Shown: positions 36,192-45,889 of the stretch, piece by piece
Numbering within the stretch: position 1 is the stretch's first letter
How the letters are laid out: every line of letters starts with the position of its first letter
Assembly: GCF_900129225.1 (NCBI RefSeq)
Contig: NZ_FQUG01000007.1
Span: 62,001-126,000 of the forward strand
DNA length: 64,000 nt
Direction: 5' to 3'
Source of the DNA: Schwartzia succinivorans DSM 10502
GTDB lineage: Bacteria > Bacillota > Negativicutes > Selenomonadales > Selenomonadaceae
The notes under the pieces: generated by a model
What the model was told of the DNA's origin: nothing
The model's database searches: none
The model's input: only the letters and a program-made list of their open reading frames with translations
Program-made: the position numbers and the translations under genes

Positions 36192-36260
36192 CACCCTTGC
36201 TCAGTTTTTTGGTACAGGGTTGAAAATCCTGCACCCTGCTGCAATTTTTGTCCTCCGCCT

Positions 36261-37697
36261 TTACTTTTTGTCTCCAGTTTTTTCCATGTCCGCCGAAACG
36301 GCAGGATGAAGCGAAGCTTCGTCGAAGGCCCTCGGTTCTGACTTTCCTTCATCTCTTGCGGCTACATAACGCGGCACATCAATGTCCACAGGGACGCCCA
36401 TAGCCTTTGCAAGCGCCGCTTTGTTCAGATTGTACTCGTAAAGCGCCGTATAATAATTTGTGCGGGCCTGGGTTAACTTTTCCTGCGCATCCGTCACTGC
36501 AAGCAGAATATCAACGCCCTCCTCATAGCGGACCTTAGCAATCTCATAACGATTCTCGGCATACTTAATCGCTTCAGCTGTAGTTTGTATATTGGCTTCC
36601 GCCGCCTTCATCCGAATATAGGCGCTCTCTGTCTGCAGCCTGACGTTCCGCAGCAAAAGCTCCGCTTCAGCCTGCGCACGCTCAGCTGTATACTTTGCCG
36701 CGTTGACGTTAGCCGCAGTCACCATATTGTCAAAAACATTCCACGAAAGAGTAACTCCCGCTTCCCACGCTTCGCTTCGCTCATGGCGAAAAGCTTTTTC
36801 ATCGGCAATGCTTTTTGAGGCGACGGCGGAGAGGGTAGGCCGATAGCCTGACTTCGCCGCTTGCTTCTGCGCCTCCGCAGATTTCACCGTATATTGCGCC
36901 GCCGCCGCATCCGGGCGGTTTTCCAACGCATAGTCCAAACACTCGGAAAGCTCCAAACCAAACGGTTCATAGGAAAAGCTGTCCGTCGTCTCAAACTCCG
37001 TATCTGCTGGCAGCCCGATGCAGGCAAGCAAAGATTTCTTCGCGACGGAGAGAGTTCCCTCCGCGCTTACCAGGCTCTGCTGATAGTTCGCGAGCTGCAC
37101 CTGCATCTGGAGCACATCTGACTTTGCCACCGCACCTTCACTAAACTGCGCTTCAATCAGGGCAAGCTGCGTACCTGACATCCGTACCGCGCTTTCGGCT
37201 ACCTGCACAAGATTTTTCCGCTGCAGCACGTTGTAATAGGCTTCGGTAGTTTGATATTTCACAGTCTGCTTTGTGTTTTCCAGCGTAAGGTCAGCGGAAG
37301 AAAGACCGTGATGGCGCGCCTCGATATTGTTCTCTACGCGTCCCCCCGTGTAGAGCGGAAACTCGGCAGAAACGCTATTCGTAAATCTGTGCTCATATGG
37401 GTCGTCACTTAATCCAATCCTGTACCGCTGCCGATACCCTTCATAGTCCGAACCCCCGATACGATTTGCACCGGAACGCCAATTGATATTGAAGCCGGAG
37501 GCACGGCGGGCAGCGGAAAGCTGCCATTTCGCCGTTTGCTTTCCTGCCTCAGCAGCCGCAATGCTCTCGTCACTTTCGAGGGCCATCTCGACACTCTCAG
37601 ACAGGGAAAGCGGTATCGCGGCCTCGCAGAATGCGCAGCTCGTCGCGAAAAACATCGCCGCCGCAAGGCGTCCCGCCTGTTTCATCAGTATCCTCAT
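36261..37697 (-). CDS. TolC-family outer-membrane efflux protein
   Basis: Outer-membrane channel of 478 aa with a signal peptide (about 1-26) and the two repeated coiled-coil halves of the OEP family (for example LSLSESVEMALESDESIAAAEAG and LELSECLDYALENRPDAAAAQ). It should form a trimeric conduit for the ABC transporters and HlyD adaptors of this locus, giving one-step type I secretion across both membranes. Its presence is the clearest sign of an outer membrane. The start overlaps the sigma gene stop (ATGA). Confidence 0.93.
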   Translation of the reverse strand: MRILMKQAGRLAAAMFFATSCAFCEAAIPLSLSESVEMALESDESIAAAEAGKQTAKWQLSAARRASGFNINWRSGANRIGGSDYEGYRQRYRIGLSDDPYEHRFTNSVSAEFPLYTGGRVENNIEARHHGLSSADLTLENTKQTVKYQTTEAYYNVLQRKNLVQVAESAVRMSGTQLALIEAQFSEGAVAKSDVLQMQVQLANYQQSLVSAEGTLSVAKKSLLACIGLPADTEFETTDSFSYEPFGLELSECLDYALENRPDAAAAQYTVKSAEAQKQAAKSGYRPTLSAVASKSIADEKAFRHERSEAWEAGVTLSWNVFDNMVTAANVNAAKYTAERAQAEAELLLRNVRLQTESAYIRMKAAEANIQTTAEAIKYAENRYEIAKVRYEEGVDILLAVTDAQEKLTQARTNYYTALYEYNLNKAALAKAMGVPVDIDVPRYVAARDEGKSEPRAFDEASLHPAVSADMEKTGDKK

Positions 37698-38266
37698 TGA
37701 TTTTCCTCCAAATATTTTTTCAGCATCTTCCTACTCCGTGAAAGGGATGCCCATACGGCCTCCGCCGTCATACCGAGCTCTTTCGCTATTTCTTCCGCCG
37801 ACATATCCAGCCAATAGGTCATAGTGAGGATCTTTTGCTCCCTCTCCGAAAGCTTTTGCAGCGCACCGTGAAGCTCTTTTTCCTGCTCCCGTTTTACAAT
37901 CCGCGTCTCGGGGCTTTCCTTTTCCGGCGCCGGCGGGTCGAACCCCTCATCCCATGACTTATCCAACGAGCTTCGATTCCCCCGTAATATCATGCGAAAC
38001 TCATTGACTGCAATCCGGAACAGCCACGTAGAAAAAGCTCCCCTGCGCTCGTCGTATTCGGCAAGATGGACGTACATATTGAGGAACGTGCGGCTGATTG
38101 ACTCGTCAGCCATTTCCACATTCCGACATTTCGACAGCAGGAATTTATAGACCACCGGAAAAAATTCATTGTAAAGCTCCACGAACGCGCCTTCGTCCGC
38201 GACGGCGAGAGCCGCAGTTTTATTCCAATATAAGCGTCGTTCTTCAATTGAAGGTTGTTGTATCAT
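37694..38266 (-). CDS. ECF-like RNA polymerase sigma factor
   Basis: Sigma-70 family protein of about 190 aa with region 2 (FVELYNEFFPVVYKFL...FSTWLFRIAVNEFRMI) and region 4 (LSEREQKILTMTYWLDMSAEEIAKELGMTAEAVWASLSRSRKML). It lacks regions 1 and 3. The ATG at 38266 is chosen because AAGGGA lies 7 nt upstream; the longer frame to 38365 runs through repeat DNA. No classical anti-sigma gene follows. It probably directs transcription of this locus; the repeated sequences at 33846 and 34490 are candidate targets. Confidence 0.88.
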   Translation of the reverse strand: MIQQPSIEERRLYWNKTAALAVADEGAFVELYNEFFPVVYKFLLSKCRNVEMADESISRTFLNMYVHLAEYDERRGAFSTWLFRIAVNEFRMILRGNRSSLDKSWDEGFDPPAPEKESPETRIVKREQEKELHGALQKLSEREQKILTMTYWLDMSAEEIAKELGMTAEAVWASLSRSRKMLKKYLEENQ

Positions 38267-38289
38267 AATGGATTCCCTTAAAAATTGTT

Positions 38290-38465
38290 TAGTACTCCCT
38301 CCGGCACTTCGTGCCAAGCGACATGCCACCGGCATGTCGCTCCTCAAAGAGGGAGGCTTAACCACGAGTCTATCTGTTCAGCCTGCCACCTCCCTCAAGG
38401 AGAGAGGCTTAACCAAAGTCCCTCTCTTTGAGGAGGATGTCAGCACAGCTGACAGGGGGAGTCTT
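38290..38465. repeat. Cluster of REP-like palindromic units
   Basis: Nested hairpins fill the gap between the ABC gene and the sigma gene: CTCCCTC/GAGGGAG (38295-38301 and 38349-38355) encloses GGCAC/GTGCC and a 10-bp stem GCGACATGCC/GGCATGTCGC (38318-38340). A second related unit has the direct repeat GAGGCTTAACCA and ends in GTCAGC/GCTGAC. Such units are common between genes in gut Firmicutes. They could stabilise or end the upstream mRNA. Confidence 0.7.
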
Positions 38466-38470
38466 CCAAA

Positions 38471-41167
38471 TTACGCGACTTGCCGTTTCACAAGCTCGGC
38501 GAAAATGCCACCCTTTTTCATCAGCTCGTCAAAGCCGCCCACCTCTGCAACGCGCCCTTCATCCAACACAATCACGCGGTCGCACCCACGTATCGTTGAA
38601 AGACGATGGGCAATAACAATTCGCGTGGCTTTCAGTCGGTCGAGACTCTCGGTGACTATAGCCTGAGAGCGGTTGTCAAGGGCGCTGGTCGCTTCGTCGA
38701 AAATCAGGATTGCCGGTTTCCCCACGAGGGCGCGGGCAATCAGGAGGCGCTGCCGCTGACCGCCTGAAATATTAGAGCTGCCTTCGCTGATGACGGTCTG
38801 CATTCCCATGGGCATTTCCGAGATGTCCTGGGCAATGCCCGCCGCTTCCGCAGCCTCCCAGGCATCGTCCTGCGTGAGCAGTCGCGTGCCTACAATATTG
38901 GTATAAATGTCGCCTGTCATCAGCTGACCATTTTGCAGCACCACGCCCATCTGCGTGCGAACCGAAGGCAGAGAAAGCTCCGAAAGATCCTGTCCGTCGT
39001 AATGAACCGACCCCTTCGTCGGCTTTTCGAATCCCAATAGACAGCGAACCAACGTGGATTTCCCGCAGCCGGATTTTCCGACAATTGCGACATTCTCCCC
39101 GGCACGGACGCGAAAACTAACGTCGTGCAACACCTCTTCGCCGCCCTCATAGGCGAAGGAAAGGTGGCGGACCTCCATCGCGCCTGTCAGCGTCTCGGCA
39201 TCCGCCTTGTCTCCGGCGCTCTCCGGTACTTCCTGCAAAATCGGGCGCAAATTTTCAAGCTGTGGCTGGATGCCAAAGAAGGTTCCGATGAAGCCCATGA
39301 CCTGCCCCAGCGTCCCGTTGAAGGACGAATACGCCGCGCTGAACGCCATGAATTGCGCATAGCTGATTCCCTGCTGCACGGCTTTTCCGCCGGTGCCTGC
39401 ATCGCCGTTGCCGTTTACCGCGATATAGTAAAGCAGCATCGTCAGGATAAAGGGCTGGATGCTCGAAATAATCGATGTATAGTTGTTCTGCCAACGGAGC
39501 TTGAGTTCCCAGTTCCACTGATTACCGAAATCACGGCTCCACAAGTGGTATGCATGTTCCTCGGCACCCTGTACGCGGAACTTCGCCAATCCGGCGAAAA
39601 TCTGCTGCACCGTTCCTGCCGTCTTGTTACTTGCCTCAATAATCTTTCGCTGAAATTCCAGTACCCGGCGAAAAACAAAAAAAACGAACAGGGAATAAAC
39701 TATCCAGACTCCTATCGCTGCAGCCGTCAGCTTCAAGCTGTAGTAGCACATCAGGAAAATGCTCCAAAAGGAAAAAATGAAGCTGAATACGGTTCCGACA
39801 AAGTTGCCGGAAACGAGTCCCTTGACAGCGCCGAGGCCGCCCATGCGTCCTGCCAGCTCGCCCACAGTGTAACGGCGAAAGAAATTGGGTGGAAGCGATA
39901 AAAGCCGCCCCCAAAGTGCTGACTCAGAGGTGATTTCGATTTTCGTCGCAATACGCATGATTGCAATAGAACGCACTATAGACAGTGCCGCTGTCGTAAA
40001 GCTTGTAACCATCAGCGCCTGCGTGACGGTGGCAAGTCCCTGTCTGTCGAGGATGGGAATGATATCCTGGAAAATCGTCTCGGTGATGATGGGCGTAGCC
40101 AGCGGAATCAATCCCGCAACTAAACTCGTAATGATAATTGTGCGGTAATCGGCTTTCCAGCACTGCCTGAACATGAATTTCAGGAGATCCATGACCTTCA
40201 GTGCCCTTGCCGGAAATCCTGCGTAGCAGGCAAACGCGTCCTTCGCGATTTGCTCAGCCGTCTCGTCGTCGATGGGAATCCCCTGAGGATGTCCGGGCGT
40301 CACCGCCCGATAATGCTCCGGCGAACTCGGAAGCAGCGCGGCTAGTTGCTTTTCTTCTCCCCAATAACCAATCATGATGCCGATATCCTGCTTGTGCCAC
40401 CCATCCGGAAGCGACACAAGACGAAGCTGCATATTCCCTTTTTGCGTGAGGCGGCGCAGTATCCCCACCTGATCAAGCCGAGCCGCCGTATCGGCGGAAA
40501 GTCTGATATTTTCTACAGGCATTCCCATAGCCTTTGCGACTTCAGTGACGACAAACACCGCCTCACCAACAACCTCTCCGCCATCCCCGAAGCTCTCATA
40601 CGGAAGCGGCTCCTCGCCCAAAAGATTCCGAATGGAATTTTCGACGAGCATCCTTTTGCCCCAGGCGCGAAGCTTTATGCGGCGAGAGAGGCGTTTGTCC
40701 TCAGAACCGAACTGCATTCCGAGGAACATCGCGAAAATCTGCTCGTTCTCGGTAAACTCCGTCATCAACGCATCGCTTTCGACGGCACCCTCCAGTACCG
40801 TATCATCCCGCCACGACCGGAGAATATCGTCACCCTTGTCCGCCATGAGACGCAGCCACGGAATCTCCCCGAGATTCTTGAACCACGTTTTCATCAGCGG
40901 TTTCAAAGTTTCTGGCGTCAGGCCGTCAAAAGGAATTTCCTCCAGCTCGATATCGGAGGCAGCCGAAACCACCACCTCAATCTCGCCAAACTCGTCCAAA
41001 GCCGGAAACGCCGCGTCGCCCTCACCCAGAGTCATCAGGTAAAACTGGCGGAAGGAAGCGTCACCCGTTGTCACGGCATAGACTTCTGCACTGCCGGAAA
41101 CGATTTTAGCGAATTTATTTTCTTCCGTTAATTCGAATCGTTCCCCGACGTTCATCTTCACTTTCAT
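38471..41167 (-). CDS. NHLM bacteriocin-system ABC transporter, ATP-binding protein
   Basis: Large ABC exporter of 898 aa (TIGR03797-like). An N-terminal region of about 380 residues, partly resembling a cyclic-nucleotide-binding fold, precedes a six-helix membrane domain (about 340-620). The ATPase has Walker A (GKSGCGKST), signature NISGGQRQR and Walker B (ILIFDEATSALD). It lacks a C39 peptidase, which its neighbour provides. The two probably act as a pair in export of leader peptides. Its start overlaps the neighbour's stop by four bases. Confidence 0.92.
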   Translation of the reverse strand: MKVKMNVGERFELTEENKFAKIVSGSAEVYAVTTGDASFRQFYLMTLGEGDAAFPALDEFGEIEVVVSAASDIELEEIPFDGLTPETLKPLMKTWFKNLGEIPWLRLMADKGDDILRSWRDDTVLEGAVESDALMTEFTENEQIFAMFLGMQFGSEDKRLSRRIKLRAWGKRMLVENSIRNLLGEEPLPYESFGDGGEVVGEAVFVVTEVAKAMGMPVENIRLSADTAARLDQVGILRRLTQKGNMQLRLVSLPDGWHKQDIGIMIGYWGEEKQLAALLPSSPEHYRAVTPGHPQGIPIDDETAEQIAKDAFACYAGFPARALKVMDLLKFMFRQCWKADYRTIIITSLVAGLIPLATPIITETIFQDIIPILDRQGLATVTQALMVTSFTTAALSIVRSIAIMRIATKIEITSESALWGRLLSLPPNFFRRYTVGELAGRMGGLGAVKGLVSGNFVGTVFSFIFSFWSIFLMCYYSLKLTAAAIGVWIVYSLFVFFVFRRVLEFQRKIIEASNKTAGTVQQIFAGLAKFRVQGAEEHAYHLWSRDFGNQWNWELKLRWQNNYTSIISSIQPFILTMLLYYIAVNGNGDAGTGGKAVQQGISYAQFMAFSAAYSSFNGTLGQVMGFIGTFFGIQPQLENLRPILQEVPESAGDKADAETLTGAMEVRHLSFAYEGGEEVLHDVSFRVRAGENVAIVGKSGCGKSTLVRCLLGFEKPTKGSVHYDGQDLSELSLPSVRTQMGVVLQNGQLMTGDIYTNIVGTRLLTQDDAWEAAEAAGIAQDISEMPMGMQTVISEGSSNISGGQRQRLLIARALVGKPAILIFDEATSALDNRSQAIVTESLDRLKATRIVIAHRLSTIRGCDRVIVLDEGRVAEVGGFDELMKKGGIFAELVKRQVA

Positions 41168-43380
41168 TCCTCCGCCTCCCGTTCCTCAATCAAATGCCGG
41201 TAAGGCCCGTCATGCTGCATCATTTCCCTATGGGTCCCCCGTTCCACCACATTGCCACGCTCCAGTACGATAATCTCGTCGCAGTCACGGATGGTGGAAA
41301 GACGATGGGCGACAATCAGGCAGGAGCATCCACGATGCCTTATATTTTCCAGCACGGCCTTTTCCGTAATCGGGTCGAGAGCACTGGTAGCTTCATCCAG
41401 CACAAGAAGCGACGGGTTCACCGCAAGCGCGCGGGCAATCTCCAGCCGCTGCCGTTGGCCTCCTGAGAAATTCAGCCCGCCCTCGGCGACATTCGCTTCA
41501 TATCCGCCCTCCAGCTTCATGATATCCTCGTGAATACAGGCATCCTCCGCCGCCTGTACGATGTCACTCCGTGACACCGAAGCGTCAAACAGCGCGATAT
41601 TTTCCGCAACTGTACCCGTAATCAGAAAAATATCCTGATCCACTGCCGCCACGGAATTCAAAATCACGCTTCGGGGGAGCTTTTCCCTGGGCACGCCGTC
41701 AAAGGCCACCGTGCCGCCCCACTCCATGTACAACCCTGTGATGATTTTCGCCAGTGTCGACTTGCCGCTGCCGGATGCCCCCACCACAGCCACCCATCCG
41801 CCGGGGCGAAGGTGCATATTGAACCCCGCCAATAACGGTTTTTCCAAAGGACTGTACCCGAAGCTCACATCCGAAAGTGTCAATTCCCCGGACAGCCTCT
41901 CCCGCGGAAATGTCCGCTGTGCATCGTCTTCCGGAAAGTTCAGTTCATCTACCTTATAGCGGCGCACATCGTTCAGCCGCTGCATCTGCATTTCCGTCGT
42001 CTGGAGCGCCGAGCCAAGCCCAACCAGCGTGTTCACCGGAGCCTGGAAGCTTCCCATCAGATTCTGGAACGCCATGAACATACCGGCAGTCATCGCACCG
42101 TCCATGATTGAGAATCCTCCGAAGGTCATTATCAGCGCTCCGTTGATACCGCCGAGGAGCGTCGGCAGAAGCGTCACCGATAACTGCCACATGGCCGTTT
42201 CCTGCGAAGCGGTCAGAACCTTCGTCTGGTAGCCCGCCCATTTTGTGAAGAAATCCGCCTCGTCGCCGTTGGCCTTGATGGTCTCAATCATGCGAAGACC
42301 GTTCATCGCAACGCCGTAGGCCTTGCCCGCGTCCTGCTGAATACGCATATTGAGATCGGTCAGATGACGGCGCATGGCGAAGAAAAGAATAATCCCCACC
42401 GAGCTGAAGGCTATGCCGATGAGAGTCAGCGTCACGTTGTACTGCAACAGCAAAAGCAGATAGAAAACCGCAACAACGAGATCCAGCGCCGCCGTCGCCG
42501 CGGGGCCGGACAAGACACCCGCAATCGCTTCGTTGAATCCCACACGTCCGGCAACCTCCGCAGCGTACCGCTGATGAAAGAACTGCATCGGCAGCCGCAG
42601 AAGGTGCCAAAAATATCCGGAAGAATCTGCCAGCGTCAGCTTCCTCTGCCACGCAGTTAATACCACGGCACGTAGAAAAGAAATCGCGCCCGTAACGATG
42701 AAAGAAACCGTCATGGCAAGACAGAAATTGAACATCCAGTCAGGATGCTTGCGCGTCAAAATGTCATCCATGAAAATCTGGCTCATGACCGGGGCCGCAA
42801 GACCCGGGATAATCGCGCAAAGCTCCAGAATCAGGATGAAAACCATTGCCCATTTGTCCGCTTTGAGCTTGTTCCAGATGTCGCCATACACGCTATATCG
42901 TTTTCCCTCTTTGACGAATCCTTCTCCGGGCTCAACCTTGAGGGCAACACCCGTATAAGAGGTGCGAAACTCCTCCCACGGCACGGTGCGCCGCCCCATG
43001 CCCGGGTCGTTCAGATACGCGATGCCGTCAACAACACCCTCCAGGACGACGAAATGATTAAATTCCCAATGAATAATCAATGGAAAGGGATTCTTCGGCA
43101 CCAGCTCCAAAATATCGCCTGCCGTCCAACGGTAGCCGTCGGCTTTGCAATGGCGCGCCCTCGCCGCGCGGAGTACGCAGCTCGCTTTCGAGCCATCGCG
43201 GTTCACGCCGCATTCCTGCCGAAGCATTTCCAGCGGAATCCAAAGACCGTAATGAGCGAGCACCATGCCAAGAGCCGCCGCGCCACATTCCGTGGCCTCC
43301 ATCTGAAGCACCGTCGGCACTTTTACCCGCGATCCGTCACCGTGGGAGAACATCCCCGAAATTTTATCCATTACGCTCAT
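41164..43380 (-). CDS. NHLM bacteriocin-system ABC transporter with C39 peptidase
   Basis: Peptidase-containing exporter of 738 aa (TIGR03796-like). The N-terminal C39 domain (about 20-150) has the catalytic Cys32 in QMEATECGAAALGMV, a His in HFVVLEG and Asp in YLNDPGMGR. A membrane domain and an ATPase with GASGSGKST, NFSGGQRQR and LLVLDEATSALD follow. It should cleave the double-glycine leaders of the four precursors during export. It lies 4 nt from the adaptor gene. Confidence 0.95.
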   Translation of the reverse strand: MSVMDKISGMFSHGDGSRVKVPTVLQMEATECGAAALGMVLAHYGLWIPLEMLRQECGVNRDGSKASCVLRAARARHCKADGYRWTAGDILELVPKNPFPLIIHWEFNHFVVLEGVVDGIAYLNDPGMGRRTVPWEEFRTSYTGVALKVEPGEGFVKEGKRYSVYGDIWNKLKADKWAMVFILILELCAIIPGLAAPVMSQIFMDDILTRKHPDWMFNFCLAMTVSFIVTGAISFLRAVVLTAWQRKLTLADSSGYFWHLLRLPMQFFHQRYAAEVAGRVGFNEAIAGVLSGPAATAALDLVVAVFYLLLLLQYNVTLTLIGIAFSSVGIILFFAMRRHLTDLNMRIQQDAGKAYGVAMNGLRMIETIKANGDEADFFTKWAGYQTKVLTASQETAMWQLSVTLLPTLLGGINGALIMTFGGFSIMDGAMTAGMFMAFQNLMGSFQAPVNTLVGLGSALQTTEMQMQRLNDVRRYKVDELNFPEDDAQRTFPRERLSGELTLSDVSFGYSPLEKPLLAGFNMHLRPGGWVAVVGASGSGKSTLAKIITGLYMEWGGTVAFDGVPREKLPRSVILNSVAAVDQDIFLITGTVAENIALFDASVSRSDIVQAAEDACIHEDIMKLEGGYEANVAEGGLNFSGGQRQRLEIARALAVNPSLLVLDEATSALDPITEKAVLENIRHRGCSCLIVAHRLSTIRDCDEIIVLERGNVVERGTHREMMQHDGPYRHLIEEREAEE

Positions 43381-43384
43381 AGAT

Positions 43385-44389
43385 TCACCTGTTCCTCAAC
43401 CATTGAGAGAGCTTTTGAAAGACCTTTTCGATGGGAGGCTTGCGCTCGATGATGATGCTTCCCGTACAAAAACTGCCGGCTGTGACAGGCTTATGAGTAC
43501 CAACAGAGGAAGTCCAAAGATAGCCGGATTCGGAGCTTTCATCCTTCACAAGATCAAAAGTGACCTCCATCACCGCGCTCTGCTGCGTCTGTACAATCCA
43601 CCGTGCCAGCTGGTCATTGCCAAGCCGCTTTTGCATGGCCTGCAGCGTAGTCGGGTATTGTGAAACGGAGCGCACTGTGCCCAAGAGACTGCCCGACTGT
43701 GAAACGTCCACGCCGTTCGGCGCAAGCTGGATGGTCATGCCGGGCTTGATACGCTTGCCCTTATCCACGGGCACGTAAAGAACCCCCTTGAGGTCTTTTC
43801 GCCCGCCTGCCAGCCGCAGACTGCATACCGGAAGCCCCGCCGAAATGGTGCTCCCCTCCTCCACAAGGATTTCATCAACTGTCCCATCATGACTGCTGTA
43901 AATATATTCGGAAGCATTCTTCTGACTGCGGCGCATATCGTATTCCTGCACGCGATTCATCGCGTCACGCCCGCTGGTGGCCAGCTCCGGCCCGTACTGA
44001 GCCATCCGCGTTGCCGCGTTTTCCTGCACCAGCTCGATATGTGCAATACGCTCGCCCTTTTCCACGGTATCACCGGAATGAACATAGATTTTATCCAGCC
44101 TGCCGCCGATAATCGAGGTCACATTCACGACGCCGTTCGGATCCATAATCAGCCCCATACCGGTAGCCTTTACCGTAAACGCCCCAAAAATCGACCAGAG
44201 CACCACCGCGGCCATCATCACCGCCACGGCAATCAGCCCCATCCAACTGATGGGAGAGGTAATCGGCAGCACAGTATCGAGTTTTTCAGGGGAGCGCATC
44301 TTATCCAGCGCCTCTTGGCTGAAGATTGCCTCGCTTTTCTTGTTATACCTCGCTGCTGCGCCTGTATTCGCGACGTTTTCCTCCGCCAT
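43385..44389 (-). CDS. NHLM secretion adaptor, HlyD family
   Basis: Membrane-fusion protein of 334 aa (TIGR03794-like). A cytoplasmic N-terminus of about 50 residues is followed by one transmembrane helix (about 50-72). A periplasmic barrel/lipoyl region follows (GGRLDKIYVHSGDTVEKGERIAHIEL and DGTVDEILVEEGSTISAGLPV). It links the ABC exporter to TolC. The coiled-coil hairpin is short compared with HlyD. The start overlaps the upstream adaptor's stop by one base. Confidence 0.9.
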   Translation of the reverse strand: MAEENVANTGAAARYNKKSEAIFSQEALDKMRSPEKLDTVLPITSPISWMGLIAVAVMMAAVVLWSIFGAFTVKATGMGLIMDPNGVVNVTSIIGGRLDKIYVHSGDTVEKGERIAHIELVQENAATRMAQYGPELATSGRDAMNRVQEYDMRRSQKNASEYIYSSHDGTVDEILVEEGSTISAGLPVCSLRLAGGRKDLKGVLYVPVDKGKRIKPGMTIQLAPNGVDVSQSGSLLGTVRSVSQYPTTLQAMQKRLGNDQLARWIVQTQQSAVMEVTFDLVKDESSESGYLWTSSVGTHKPVTAGSFCTGSIIIERKPPIEKVFQKLSQWLRNR

Positions 44390-45576
44390 CAGCCCTTGCC
44401 CCCCTTGTTGTTCGCAGTCTTTTCTTCGATGGAGACATCCACCTTCATTCCATCCTCCAGGCCGTCAAAACTCTCAACGACTACTGCTTCGCCTTCGGTC
44501 AGTCCGGACAGAATCTCTATATACCTTCCGTCATTTGCTCCCGCCTTGACCTCCCGACGATTAACCGTCCCGTCGGGATTGACCACAAAAACTTCCTCAT
44601 GGGAAGCATCCACCATAGCTGACAGCGGCACAGAAAGACATTCATAGCTATCCCGCATCCGCAGAGAAACACCGTTGTAAGTCAGCGGCTCCAAAACCCT
44701 CGCCCGGTTGTCAACAGAGCATACCACGCGCCGGATGCCCGCCGGCTCGGAAAGAGGCGGCGTAATTTCCGTGATGGTTGCGAAGATTTTTTCCGCTTTG
44801 CCCTGATTACCTGCTGCGTACTCGGTATCGTAAGCCTTGTTCATAGCCTGTGCCGGGAAATGCAGCTCCGCCGTCTCCCCGACAGAAAAATGCCGCGTGT
44901 ACTTGTCGTCCAGTGTTACTGAGAACAGCAACCGATTGAAATCCCCAACGAGAGCCAACGGCGTCCCCCCCTGCACATAAGAGCCCTCTCGCTGATAAAT
45001 CAATAGTACGTTTCCGTCCACGGGAGCGACAACATTTTGACGTTCTTCCTGCACCAGATACTGCGCGCGCTGCGCCTCCGCCTCGGCAAGTGCCTCCTGC
45101 GCCGCCAAGTACTGCGCCTCGGCTTCCTCATATTTTTCCTTCGAGGTGGCTTCCTTTGCCATCAGCCGCTGCTGGCGATGATAGGCGTTCGTAGCTTGTG
45201 CGAGAGCCGCCTCCATGCGGCGGACGTTGGCTGCAGCCTGTTGAATCTGCAACGGAATCTGGTCGTTCGCAAGACGCATCAGCACGTCACCCTTGCGAAC
45301 CGGGCTGTTTTTCGTAACATACATTTCGATTATGCGCCCGTCCACGAGAGCAACGGTGTCAGCCATATTTTCGCTATAGAGCCGTACCGCGTCCATCTCC
45401 ACCATAGGGCGCAGGGAACGCTTCTGCGCTTGCGCTCCCGTCAGCATCAGAGTGCGCTCGTCCATGCGCCGCGCAATCTGCTTCTCGTCACTGACGTTCA
45501 GCCATGTGCCGTAAGCGACCAGCGCCAACGCCAACGTCAAAATCACTGCTATTCCTATGAAAAAGTAGCGTTTCAT
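44389..45576 (-). CDS. HlyD/RND-type periplasmic adaptor protein
   Basis: Second adaptor of about 395 aa, and the first gene of the export operon. The start at 45576 has GGAGAGGGG upstream; the frame is open to 45654. A signal/anchor helix (about 3-22) precedes a lipoyl half, an alpha-hairpin rich in Ala, Glu and Gln (AALAQATNAYHRQQRL...AEAEAQRAQYL), the second lipoyl half (VVAPVDGNVLLIYQREGSYV) and beta-barrel domains. It resembles adaptors of MacA/RND pumps. Two adaptors with one TolC in one operon are unusual. Confidence 0.88.
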   Translation of the reverse strand: MKRYFFIGIAVILTLALALVAYGTWLNVSDEKQIARRMDERTLMLTGAQAQKRSLRPMVEMDAVRLYSENMADTVALVDGRIIEMYVTKNSPVRKGDVLMRLANDQIPLQIQQAAANVRRMEAALAQATNAYHRQQRLMAKEATSKEKYEEAEAQYLAAQEALAEAEAQRAQYLVQEERQNVVAPVDGNVLLIYQREGSYVQGGTPLALVGDFNRLLFSVTLDDKYTRHFSVGETAELHFPAQAMNKAYDTEYAAGNQGKAEKIFATITEITPPLSEPAGIRRVVCSVDNRARVLEPLTYNGVSLRMRDSYECLSVPLSAMVDASHEEVFVVNPDGTVNRREVKAGANDGRYIEILSGLTEGEAVVVESFDGLEDGMKVDVSIEEKTANNKGGKG

Positions 45577-45786
45577 CCCAATCCCCTCTCCCTGCGATGG
45601 GGAGCGAAGCCCCGCTGCGCAAACAATCGGATGCAAAAAAAGGAGAGCGGACATAGTCCGCCCTCCAAGGCATTACCATATAACAACGCGCACGAAATCA
45701 GCCGGACATGTCCCCCCCAAAGGACATTTCTCAGCATATCGTCCACGCTCCAATCTGTGCAAACCAAAGATAAGAATCACTTTATA

Positions 45787-45799
45787 TTGTATCATACAA
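45787..45799. promoter_or_regulatory. Palindrome in the promoter region of the export operon
   Basis: TTGTATCATACAA is a perfect 6-1-6 inverted repeat about 210 nt upstream of the first adaptor start. On the minus strand its right half yields TACAAT, a plausible -10. It may be an operator; no known consensus was matched. The rest of 45577-45890 shows no gene. Confidence 0.35.
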
Positions 45800-45889
45800 A
45801 GCCCTATAAATCCAGCGCGAAATCAGGCAGGTATGTGCCCGGGCTGCCCCCTTTGAATATATAGAGCAGCCTCCATCTGTCCAAGCGCA

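Noticed and set aside
38267-38365. Extended N-terminus of the sigma factor
   Set aside because: These codons come from REP-like repeat DNA, and the ATG at 38266 has a ribosome site.
38290-38465. CRISPR-like array
   Set aside because: The repeats are nested palindromes without regular spacers; no cas gene is in the window.
44389-45654. Longer N-terminus of the first adaptor
   Set aside because: The extension runs through non-coding sequence; the ATG at 45576 has a proper ribosome site and begins a standard membrane anchor.
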